64,000 bases of DNA from positions 286,001 through 350,000 of the forward strand of contig AP018172.1 in assembly GCA_002368175.1 (NCBI GenBank), read 5' to 3'. This document shows positions 57,327-64,000 of this stretch, piece after piece. The notes below the pieces were generated by a model. The model saw only the letters and a program-made list of their open reading frames with translations, was not told the origin of the DNA and did no database searches. Position numbers and translations under genes: made by a program. Origin of the DNA: Calothrix sp. NIES-2098 (GTDB lineage: Bacteria > Cyanobacteriota > Cyanobacteriia > Cyanobacteriales > Nostocaceae). The first letter of the stretch is position 1; each line of letters begins with the position of its first letter.

Positions 57327-57740
57327 TCAAAAATCCTCCAAACCTACTGTCATAAAGCGTTCGATTATCGGATCGATTTCTGCTCTTAATTCCTTGCTAA
57401 AATCCGATTCTGCTCTTAATTCCTTGCTAGAATCTGATTCAATAACCTCAGTCTGACGCTCAATCTTTTGTTCAACTGGCTGAGAAATTGATTTTACTGG
57501 CTGTGGTGGCTCTTCACTCACAGCAATTACAGGAACCGAAGGCGGTAGCGATTGCTCTGACGATGGTACGTGAGATTTGGACTTGAGTTGCGTAAGTTGT
57601 GTAGTTGCACCCAGTCCCAGCATTGCACCAGCAACTGTAAACATTGCAGTCTGATTCAAGTATTGAACGCCCAAATATCCCAGTGCGATCGCAGATACTG
57701 TGGCGGTGATGCTTCCCATGATAACTTGCTGTTGTTTCAA
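57327..57740 (-). CDS. Small membrane protein with tandem repeat tail
   Basis: A 137-residue protein with a TTG start at 57740 preceded by AAGGAT at a good distance; ATG at 57719 is an alternative. Two hydrophobic segments (about residues 5-30 and 32-48) form a hairpin, followed by a Pro/Glu-rich soluble tail. A 10-residue unit is tandemly repeated near its end (SKELRAESDF, SKELRAEIDP), encoded by a 30-base DNA repeat at 57379-57438. No family was recognised. Confidence 0.6.
   Translation of the reverse strand: MKQQQVIMGSITATVSAIALGYLGVQYLNQTAMFTVAGAMLGLGATTQLTQLKSKSHVPSSEQSLPPSVPVIAVSEEPPQPVKSISQPVEQKIERQTEVIESDSSKELRAESDFSKELRAEIDPIIERFMTVGLEDF
57379..57438. repeat. 30-base tandem repeat in a coding region
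   Basis: TCTGCTCTTAATTCCTTGC recurs at 57379 and 57409 with a period of 30 bases. The unit encodes the repeated SKELRAE decapeptide of the 137-residue protein. Confidence 0.75.
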
Positions 57741-57901
57741 TTGTTTATCCTTAACTTCGTTGGTAGTTTAGATTGAGTTAGCCCCTGAATTTGATGTAGC
57801 ATCGATCGCGGTTTGTCCTATGACATAACTACCTTCTAACAAGAAATACTGGTAGCCAAGCAGACCTAATATGGTTACTCAAGGTAGGGTGATTTTGCGT
57901 T

Positions 57902-58174
57902 GTGCTTGCAGAGCAGAGAAAGCTTTTGAGATTTAGCCTCATCCTTTCAAATCTGTATCTACTGACAACAGTCAACCTTTTGCTACATACTGATAGAGAT
58001 TATACAGATAACGCATTTGATGCAATTTGGCAAGTAACTTTAGACACAAGATGTAATATTGCTCAATTTACCGTGGATTGGGACAAACAACAAGTTCCAT
58101 GCTCAGTAACCCTTTTCCCACCCATCAACGCAGAGTCTGACTGTCAACGATTGTTAGGCATTAGACTTGCTTAA
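57902..58174 (+). CDS. Small hypothetical protein
   Basis: A 90-residue frame from GTG 57902 that ends with a 4-base tail-to-tail overlap with the minus-strand gene at 58171. There is a hydrophobic segment near residues 10-28 and then a soluble region with several Cys residues (TLDTRCNIAQ, PCSVTLF). No family was recognised and no clear ribosome-binding site is seen. It could be a chance frame. Confidence 0.35.
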   Translation: MLAEQRKLLRFSLILSNLYLLTTVNLLLHTDRDYTDNAFDAIWQVTLDTRCNIAQFTVDWDKQQVPCSVTLFPPINAESDCQRLLGIRLA

Positions 58175-58500
58175 GGTAGTAGTTGTAACTTCAGTCTACC
58201 AGTGGTCAGCATAGCGTAACCAATCCTTACCGCTATCAATGCCACAGCAAATGAGATAAGCGAAATTGGAGCAATAAAAATTACACTACTCATGATCGCA
58301 TAAGCTAAACTACCAGCAATTAACAACCAAGCATATTGACGATTCTGTCCGCCATACTTCAAGCACAATATTCCTGATATTGTCAAAACCATCACAGGCA
58401 AGGTAGGGATAAAGTATCCAGATAAAATTACACTACTTGCCAAAACCTTGATGCCAAATAGCATGGAAGCCAATCCAATAAGTCTGATAAGAAATTTCAT
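58171..58500 (-). CDS. Small integral membrane protein
   Basis: About 109 residues from ATG 58500; a TTG at 58530 would extend it by 10. Four hydrophobic helices nearly fill the sequence (FLIRLIGLASMLFGIKVL, TLPVMVLTISGIL, YAWLLIAGSLAYAIM, LISFAVALIAVRIGY). It has no signal peptide and no family was recognised. Confidence 0.6.
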   Translation of the reverse strand: MKFLIRLIGLASMLFGIKVLASSVILSGYFIPTLPVMVLTISGILCLKYGGQNRQYAWLLIAGSLAYAIMSSVIFIAPISLISFAVALIAVRIGYAMLTTGRLKLQLLP

Positions 58501-58624
58501 CTTGATATCTATTGCTATGAAGGTGAGCAATAGAATTTAGGTTTTGCAAATGCAAATTATGCAAAAACTATCCCCAGATTTCGCCTATGCTACGTCTGGG
58601 AATGCCATTTACTATACTTTTGTT

Positions 58625-59179
58625 TTAGCTAAAGACTTTCGCCAGGTTACTTAACCTTTCATAAACAGGAACCAAGCGATCGCCTTCAATTTCAACAGTA
58701 GGATGGGGATAGTTACGAATCGCTCCCAGCAGTGTAACTTCACCATTTTGGCTAATAGATGTACTCAAAGCACTTCGCAGTGCTTGCTGATTGAGTTCTC
58801 CCTCAGGAGGATGAACTACCTCACCAATTTGATTAACTAAAATAGGCCCAGCCCAGCTAGACAGCAAGTTATTTAAAAAGGTGCGATCGGCTTTGATCCC
58901 GGCTGATAGCGCCTTACGAGCTAATGCAGGATTTTGTTTAGCCGCTTGTAAATAAGCCCTCAGCGTGGGAGTAGTCTTGCCACTTTCCACAAACTGGTTT
59001 AATTCTTGTACAGAGATTGGCCCTTGAAAATTACCATACTTCAAAACAACTTGCTCGGCAGCATTAGCATTTGGGCTGAAAAATAGAATACTAGCACCCA
59101 CTCCTAAACCTACTGTCTGTCCAAGTAATTTAATAAATTGTTTCTTGCTAAATTGATGGAAATGGTTAAAAATCTGCAT
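58625..59179 (-). CDS. Exported DUF1400 (alpha/beta-hydrolase-associated) protein
   Basis: About 184 residues from ATG 59179, preceded by AGGAAG about 13 bases upstream; the longer frame from 59260 has no good ribosome-binding site. The N-terminus has a signal peptide ending near ANA-AEQ (residues 1-40). The mature part matches the DUF1400 family common in cyanobacteria: VVLKYGNFQGPISVQELNQF, RALLNN-type helices, VHPPEGELNQQALRSAL. This domain is often found before an alpha/beta hydrolase fold, which is absent here. It probably acts in the periplasm; function is unknown. Confidence 0.8.
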   Translation of the reverse strand: MQIFNHFHQFSKKQFIKLLGQTVGLGVGASILFFSPNANAAEQVVLKYGNFQGPISVQELNQFVESGKTTPTLRAYLQAAKQNPALARKALSAGIKADRTFLNNLLSSWAGPILVNQIGEVVHPPEGELNQQALRSALSTSISQNGEVTLLGAIRNYPHPTVEIEGDRLVPVYERLSNLAKVFS

Positions 59180-59447
59180 TTTCTCAAACTTCCTAGTGGT
59201 ATAGAGAGCTTTTACTGCATTTAATTGAGCATTTAAGCCCATAACTTGAAAAGCACTCATACTACAATTTGATTTCCTATATTAATATTAGGCTCTGAAT
59301 AGAAAATGACACTCTGGCTATGGGTTGAAAGTTGCCATTATAGTTATGAAATTTTGGGCGATCGCAGATTTTAGCGAACTCAAGTATAATTCACGATCGA
59401 TGGTTATATCAGCCACCTCTATTTTTGGAAATCTGTGGTTATGAGAA

Positions 59448-59651
59448 ATGTCTAAGCATTTTCCCTTTGAAAATATTAACCAAATGCAACAATGGTATCA
59501 AGGAATCAAAGATGCCAACCGCAATAATATTTTCTGTCATTGTCGTGCGTGTGGTTATGAGTGGATGGATTCAACATTTGATGCTATTTGTAGTAAATGC
59601 AATAGCAGAAATGTAGAAAGTATTTCATCTTGGCAATTTCCAGATGATTAA
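59448..59651 (+). CDS. Small zinc-ribbon protein
   Basis: A 67-residue protein with Cys-x-Cys-x2-Cys (FCHCRACGYEW) and Cys-x2-Cys (CSKCNSRN), a zinc ribbon that probably binds one zinc. The first 28 residues are helical. It starts at ATG 59448 and ends 18 bases before the HD-domain gene, so the two may be co-transcribed. Such small ribbons often bind RNA or protein. Confidence 0.7.
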   Translation: MSKHFPFENINQMQQWYQGIKDANRNNIFCHCRACGYEWMDSTFDAICSKCNSRNVESISSWQFPDD

Positions 59652-59669
59652 ATTTAAAATTTACCGTAT

Positions 59670-60221
59670 ATGAAACAAAATTGGTCACAAGACAAGTACA
59701 TTAAAGCCTATGAATTTGCTGCAAAAGCACATCAAGGTCAGAAGATGCCCGGTTCAGAAATACCTTACATTATGCACTTAAGTTTTGTAAGTATGGAAGT
59801 AATTGCTGCCTTAAATGCAGAGAAAGAAGCCGACGGAAATCTGGCAATACAATGTGCTATTTTGCATGACACTATCGAAGATACAAGTAAAACTTACGAG
59901 CAAATAACAGAAGAATTCGGTGAAGCAGTAGCTAAAGGCGTACTGGCGTTAACTAAAGATAGTAATTTAGCCAAAAATCTACAGATGGCAGATAGTTTGC
60001 ACAGAATCAAACAACAGCCAAAAGAAATCTGGATGGTTAAATTAGCAGATAGAATTACTAATCTCCAAGCACCACCACATTATTGGACTACAGATAAAAT
60101 TACTCGCTATCGAGAAGAAGGGATTCAGATTTATGAAGCTTTGAAAGATGCTAGTGATTTTCTAGCTTCACGTTTAGCTATTAAAATTGAAGATTATCAA
60201 TCATTTATTTATCAAGTATAA
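59670..60221 (+). CDS. HD-domain phosphohydrolase (MESH1/SpoT hydrolase-like)
   Basis: A 183-residue HD-superfamily enzyme. The first His is in AAKAHQGQK, the His-Asp pair in AILHDTIEDT, and the final Asp in VKLADRITNL, matching the metal site of small (p)ppGpp hydrolases (MESH1/RSH-hydrolase type). It lacks the synthetase domain of RelA/SpoT. It probably hydrolyses (p)ppGpp or a related nucleotide and could tune stress responses. It follows the zinc-ribbon gene by 18 bases. Confidence 0.87.
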   Translation: MKQNWSQDKYIKAYEFAAKAHQGQKMPGSEIPYIMHLSFVSMEVIAALNAEKEADGNLAIQCAILHDTIEDTSKTYEQITEEFGEAVAKGVLALTKDSNLAKNLQMADSLHRIKQQPKEIWMVKLADRITNLQAPPHYWTTDKITRYREEGIQIYEALKDASDFLASRLAIKIEDYQSFIYQV

Positions 60222-60233
60222 ATGAATAGCTTA

Positions 60234-60425
60234 TTATCCTATTACTTCCCCAACATCATAAGTTTTCCCTTCGATCGTTACACGATCGCCTGAAACTAAT
60301 TTCCGTCCTCTTCGGGTTTCAACTATGCCATTAACTTTGACATAACCATCAAGAATCATCAGTTTAGCTTGTCCTCCAGTTGAGGCTATACCTATTAACT
60401 TTAAAAACTGATCGAGTTTAATCAT
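60234..60425 (-). CDS. S4-domain RNA-binding protein
   Basis: A 63-residue protein consisting almost entirely of an S4 domain (IKLDQFLKLIGIASTGG, GYVKVNG, RRGRKL, GDRV). This is the YbcJ/RQC-P1-like group of small RNA-binding S4 proteins. Its stop is 12 bases from the stop of the convergent HD gene. The start at 60425 has AAGGA upstream on the minus strand. Confidence 0.85.
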   Translation of the reverse strand: MIKLDQFLKLIGIASTGGQAKLMILDGYVKVNGIVETRRGRKLVSGDRVTIEGKTYDVGEVIG

Positions 60426-60461
60426 CTTATAAGGATTATCAATAAAATATTGAATTTTTCA

Positions 60462-60483
60462 CCCTTGTGTCTCTGTGGTTCAT
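60462..60483. repeat. Dispersed repeat arm
   Basis: CCCTTGTGTCTCTGTGGTTC resembles one arm of the hairpins at 53051 and 54351 (CTTTGTG..., GGTTCGT). It lies between the S4 and RecN genes, near the start of the former. Confidence 0.45.
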
Positions 60484-60529
60484 AAAAAGCTTATAACTAC
60501 AATTTTATAATTCCCAAAGACACATCAAA

Positions 60530-62275
60530 TTAAGATTTCTCCCGCCGATAATTAGCAGCTTGCAATAAAAGAGATTCTGCAAAAGCGATCGCATCTGTCG
60601 CCGATTTCCCCCCAGCTAACTGCGCTAATTCATCCCGGCGAGTTGTTAAATTATCCAAAGCAGTAACGCGCACCACAGTACGCTGTTCGCTACTGCCATT
60701 GTTAGCTTTATTACCTTTGCTTTGATTAATAATTTGCTTATCTACCCGGAAATGCCTATCTGCCATCGCCGCTACTAATGGTTGGTGTGTAACACATAAT
60801 ACCTGGTGGCTTTGACTCAACTGGTGTAATTTTTCCGCGATCGCTTGGGCGACTCTTCCGGAGACACCCACATCAATTTCATCAAATACCATTGTCCCTG
60901 CGCCATCTGCTTGAGAAACACAAGCTTTCAGCGCTAGTAAAAAGCGGCTCATTTCCCCTCCAGAGGCAATTTCGCTTAAAGGTTGCAGCGGTTCGCCGGG
61001 GTTAGGACTAAACATAAATGTAATTTTGTCCGCACCAGTAGCAGTTGGGGCAATAGGTACAATATCTACTTTAAATTGCACCTTTTCCATTGCTAGGGGT
61101 TTGAGTTCAGCTATCAACCTTGCTTCTAAATCGTTAGCGGCTGTCCGACGCAATTGAGTTAACTTATGACAAGCTTGAGTCAGTTTTGCTAAACTTGCTT
61201 GTTCTTGCTGTTCTAAACTTTCGATAGATTGTTCGCTGTTGTTGAGTTCGGCTAATTCACCTTGGATTTTTTGATAGTAAGCGATCGCTTCTTGTAATGT
61301 CGGGCCATATTTCCGACAAACTTGCTTTAATTCACGAATTCTTTCTTCTACTTCTTCTAATCGCTGCGGATCTGCTTCTAAATCTTCGCCATAAGCATTA
61401 ATTTGTCTAGCTACTTCCATTAATGTAGCTTGGGCATCCCTGACTAAATCTAACAGCGGTTGCAGTTGGGAATCGTACTCCACCATGTCATTTAAGGTGG
61501 CTTCGCTGTCTCCCAATAAATCTGCGGCGGCTGGGGCTTCGTTATCATTTTGATACAAAGCTTGATAGATTTTGTAACTCATCTGTTGCAGATCTACTAC
61601 ATGATTCAGCCGTTCCCGTTCTTGTAATAGCTGCTCTAATTCATTAGGATCGTTGAGGTTGACTGCTCCCAATTCCTGAACTTGATAAGTGAGTAAATCC
61701 AGTTGTTGCAACCGTTCCCGTTCTGAGGTACGGCGTTTTTCTAATGCTAGATGTGCTTGTTGATACGTAGAAAAAGCAGTAGCGATCGCTTGACGCTGCT
61801 GCATAAGAGAATCGCCACCATGTAAATCCAACCAATCGCGGACTTGGGCGGATTGTCCCACTTGTACAGTTTGACCTTGGGCAGTAATTTCCACCAAGCG
61901 ATCGCGCAGTCCTCCCATCATCTGCCGATTCACCAACACGCCATTTATCCGCGATCTACTCCGGACATTACTAGCAGTGGCAGCAATTTCTCGACTGATA
62001 ACTACAGAGTTTTCGTCTATCGAATCAATTTCTTGTTCGTTCAACCAAGCCGCTAAGGTAGCGTTAGATTTAAAAGTAGCTTCTACCATCGCCCGACTCG
62101 TGCCGGTACGAATGACGCGACTAGATACCTTACCTCCAAGGGCAGCATCAATCGCATCCAATATAATCGATTTTCCCGCGCCAGTTTCACCTGTTAATAC
62201 GTTCAATCCAGCGCCAAATTCCAGTTCCAGTTGGTCAATTAGAGCAAAGTTTTCAATTCGCAGGCAAAGCAACAT
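60530..62275 (-). CDS. recN: DNA repair protein RecN
   Basis: A 582-residue SMC-like protein from ATG 62275; E. coli RecN is about 553. MLLCLRIENFALIDQLELEF opens the ATPase head, with Walker A TGETGAGKSIILD near residue 30. The long middle coiled coil (about 160-370) is followed by the ABC signature region SGGEMSRFLLALK and Walker B TMVFDEIDVGVSG, then HQPLVAAMADRHF. It acts in double-strand-break repair. An in-frame ATG at 62317 would add 14 residues that do not fit the family. It diverges from the UbiB-like gene. Confidence 0.95.
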   Translation of the reverse strand: MLLCLRIENFALIDQLELEFGAGLNVLTGETGAGKSIILDAIDAALGGKVSSRVIRTGTSRAMVEATFKSNATLAAWLNEQEIDSIDENSVVISREIAATASNVRSRSRINGVLVNRQMMGGLRDRLVEITAQGQTVQVGQSAQVRDWLDLHGGDSLMQQRQAIATAFSTYQQAHLALEKRRTSERERLQQLDLLTYQVQELGAVNLNDPNELEQLLQERERLNHVVDLQQMSYKIYQALYQNDNEAPAAADLLGDSEATLNDMVEYDSQLQPLLDLVRDAQATLMEVARQINAYGEDLEADPQRLEEVEERIRELKQVCRKYGPTLQEAIAYYQKIQGELAELNNSEQSIESLEQQEQASLAKLTQACHKLTQLRRTAANDLEARLIAELKPLAMEKVQFKVDIVPIAPTATGADKITFMFSPNPGEPLQPLSEIASGGEMSRFLLALKACVSQADGAGTMVFDEIDVGVSGRVAQAIAEKLHQLSQSHQVLCVTHQPLVAAMADRHFRVDKQIINQSKGNKANNGSSEQRTVVRVTALDNLTTRRDELAQLAGGKSATDAIAFAESLLLQAANYRREKS

Positions 62276-62898
62276 CAAGCCAAATTCTCCATGTAGGCAG
62301 ATGCCGAATACTTCCAACTTTTAGGGCTAGGCATGAGCGTTTAGCAACCAGCATGACCCACTACTATAGAAGTAACAGGCCCATTTAAGTGTAACAAACC
62401 TAGTGCCGCTACGCGGAAGTTAACAGGGCTTGCACAAAATATCGCTCCATATCTCATTGCTTCGAGTCCCTTTAGCCTACCCTGCGGGAACGCCTCTGGC
62501 GAATGCGGTTTGTTAACTTAGTTTTTGATGTGTGAAGTGTAGTTGGCTTGGTAGTAACTACCGTACATGCTGAGAGTACAACCGTGGCACAAATAAAGAT
62601 ACCATTGAAAATAGTACAAAAGTCTATTGTAAAAGTCTTTTGGCGTTTCACTCCTGTTGTTTCCCCAACGAAAACTGCTGTGATGGTTAAACAACAATTT
62701 TTTCTCAAAATTAAGCGATCGCAGCAAATATAGTGCTTTGCTATTATTACAATCCAATTTCTGGAGTGAGAGGAAACTGGAACAGATAAATCCCGATCGC
62801 CTTTAAGCAAATCACTTCCTCTCAAATCATCAGGGTGCTTGATGCTAAACATATTGTTACAATGCTTAACATAATCAATTCGACCGGTGGCATTCTTC
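62276..62898. other. Divergent spacer between recN and the UbiB-like gene, with short repeats
   Basis: This region of about 620 bases has no convincing gene on either strand. It holds short repeat modules (CCGCTACGCGGAAG near 62406; CCTGCGGGAACGCC near 62480) of the palindromic intergenic type common in cyanobacteria. It should contain promoters for both flanking genes. Confidence 0.5.
62405..62515. repeat. Cyanobacterial short palindromic repeat cluster
   Basis: Two GC-rich modules (CCGCTACGCGGAAG, and CCCTGCGGGAACGCC with CTCTGGCG) sit within about 100 bases in an otherwise AT-rich region. They look like dispersed repeat units rather than coding DNA. Confidence 0.45.
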
Positions 62899-64000
62899 AT
62901 GATTGTGAAAACACTTCCCCCAACTTCCCGACCGATCGAGGAGGACAATGGCGGTAGCAACAACCGCCCTAAAGATCTATCCGTTGCTGAAGTCGTGTCA
63001 GAAAATGGCACACAAGCCTTGGTTGTAAAATCGCCAAGATTGATAGCAGCCCAACAACAAATAGCTTTGACAATCCCAGTTGAAACTGAGATGACGCGTT
63101 ACGATGCAGGAGAGATTGCGGCGCATTATGAACAAAGACCCCTACAAGTTTTTGGGCGGATTCTTGCTATTTTAGGGCCAACTCTCTCCTTTGCTTTTGG
63201 GTTGTGGTGGGACAGCAAACGGGGAATTGTGGTGAAAAATGACCGCCGCCGCGCTGCACAACTTCGAGAATTATTAACGCGGCTGGGGCCGGCGTATATC
63301 AAAATTGGGCAAGCTTTATCGACTAGACCGGATTTAGTTCCGCCCGCATTCTTAGAAGAACTCACCAAGCTACAAGACCAATTACCGCCTTTTCCTAACG
63401 AAATTGCTTACCAGTTTATTGAAGAAGAACTCGGCGCACCGCCCGATGAAATTTATACAGAACTTTCACCAGAACCGATTGCGGCTGCTTCTTTGGGGCA
63501 AGTTTACAAAGGTAAGCTAAAAACTGGTGAAGAAGTAGCAGTCAAAGTTCAGCGTCCTGACTTAAAAGAAACAATTACTATTGATTTATATATTTTACGT
63601 CGCCTAGCTGGTTGGGCAAAGAAAACCTTTAAACGGGTACGTAGCGATTTAGTCGGTATTTTGGATGAATTAGGCGATCGCATTTTTGAAGAAATGGACT
63701 ATATCCACGAAGGGGAAAATGCCGAGCGTTTTTTCCACTTATATGGTCACATAAAAGACATATATGTACCGAAAATTTACTGGGAATACACCAATCGCCG
63801 TGTATTGACGATGGAGTGGATTAACGGGATTAAATTAACCCAAACCCCAGAAATTAACGCTAAAGGTATAGATGCGCGTTATTTAATCGAAGTGGGTGTA
63901 CAGTGTTCTTTGCGACAATTGTTAGAACATGGGTTTTTCCACGCTGACCCCCACCCAGGTAATCTTTTAGCTACTTTGGATGGCAAATTAGCTTATCTCG
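62899..64000 (+). CDS. ABC1/UbiB-like atypical kinase (5' part; runs past the window end)
   Basis: The open frame from ATG 62899 continues through base 64000 without a stop, so this is a partial gene of at least 367 codons. ABC1-family signatures are the KxGQ motif in YIKIGQALSTRPDLVPP, the alanine-rich loop AAASLGQVYKG, AVKVQRP, FEEMDY and FHADPHPGN. These proteins bind nucleotide and support quinone or isoprenoid metabolism; a membrane helix near residue 90 (ILGPTLSFAFGLWW) fits. The usual family start may be ATG 63091 (MTRYDAGEIAAHYEQRP); the longer N-terminus is less certain. Confidence 0.88.
   Translation, partial: MIVKTLPPTSRPIEEDNGGSNNRPKDLSVAEVVSENGTQALVVKSPRLIAAQQQIALTIPVETEMTRYDAGEIAAHYEQRPLQVFGRILAILGPTLSFAFGLWWDSKRGIVVKNDRRRAAQLRELLTRLGPAYIKIGQALSTRPDLVPPAFLEELTKLQDQLPPFPNEIAYQFIEEELGAPPDEIYTELSPEPIAAASLGQVYKGKLKTGEEVAVKVQRPDLKETITIDLYILRRLAGWAKKTFKRVRSDLVGILDELGDRIFEEMDYIHEGENAERFFHLYGHIKDIYVPKIYWEYTNRRVLTMEWINGIKLTQTPEINAKGIDARYLIEVGVQCSLRQLLEHGFFHADPHPGNLLATLDGKLAYL

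Noticed and set aside
62450..62480. tRNA T-loop-like sequence GCTTCGAGTCCC
   Set aside because: No acceptor stem, anticodon arm or CCA-side pairing is found around it, and it sits in a repeat-rich spacer.
62472..63011. 179-codon minus-strand frame across the recN/UbiB spacer
   Set aside because: It overlaps the start of the clear ABC1/UbiB frame, has no family features or ribosome-binding site, and crosses short repeat modules.
1..64000. Prophage, insertion sequence or CRISPR array
   Set aside because: No transposase, integrase, phage structural gene or regularly spaced direct repeat was seen on either strand.

Overview
The window looks like chromosome of a filamentous, probably heterocyst-forming cyanobacterium (Nostocales type). 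The clues are very frequent HIP1-like GCGATCGC octamers, the gene families present (MASE1 and multi-PAS hybrid kinases, DUF1400, ABC1/UbiB kinase), AT-rich spacers, and short dispersed repeats of the type common in Nostoc-like genomes. I see no rRNA, tRNA, transposase, integrase or CRISPR array. All assignments come from reading the translated sequence; no database search was run.

Layout. 0.2-2.6 kb: a divergent succinyl-CoA-synthetase-like pair (sucC, sucD); the alpha subunit lacks the phospho-histidine. 2.6-4.2 kb: a gene-free stretch of about 1.55 kb leading into a large surface-polysaccharide cluster. 4.2-34 kb, all on +: a FlaA1/WbpM/PglF-type nucleotide-sugar dehydratase, a beta-propeller protein, a Wzx-like flippase, an FkbM methyltransferase, four GT4 glycosyltransferases, a Wzy-like polymerase, a PglC-like initiating phosphosugar transferase, a PLP decarboxylase-fold enzyme, an ATP-grasp ligase, two NeuD/PglD-type acyltransferases, a Tat-exported DUF362 protein, and a one-module NRPS with formyltransferase and luciferase-like monooxygenase domains. 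After these come a secreted glycosidase-like protein, a metallo-beta-lactamase/Rieske protein, a PglE/DegT aminotransferase (with a decayed 5' copy upstream) and a Wzc-type co-polymerase/tyrosine kinase. A convergent sugar epimerase closes the block at 34-35 kb.

35-44.5 kb: signalling genes (two histidine-kinase/response-regulator proteins on +, a TPR protein and a five-PAS hybrid kinase on -). 45-48.7 kb: an XPB-type helicase followed by a DUF790/Bax1-like nuclease, with an MGME1/RecB-like nuclease convergent to them. 49.7-57.3 kb: a five-gene operon encoding a SWIM-like zinc protein, an uncharacterised helical protein, a VWA/MIDAS protein, a MoxR-like AAA+ ATPase and a very large DUF5682-like protein, resembling the E. 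coli yehLMPQ set. 57.3-64 kb: small membrane and exported proteins, a zinc ribbon, an HD hydrolase, an S4 protein, RecN, and the 5' part of an ABC1/UbiB-like kinase cut by the window end.

How it works together (inference): the dehydratase, aminotransferase, acetyltransferase and PglC-like enzyme form a complete route to an undecaprenyl-linked diNAc-bacillosamine-like sugar. The glycosyltransferases extend it, Wzx/Wzy/Wzc export and polymerise it, and the NRPS/formyltransferase/LLM, ATP-grasp, PLP and Rieske enzymes could make an unusual amino-acid or formyl/hydroxyl decoration. That decoration route, the MBL-Rieske architecture and the MoxR/VWA/SWIM operon are the most promising places for undescribed biology.
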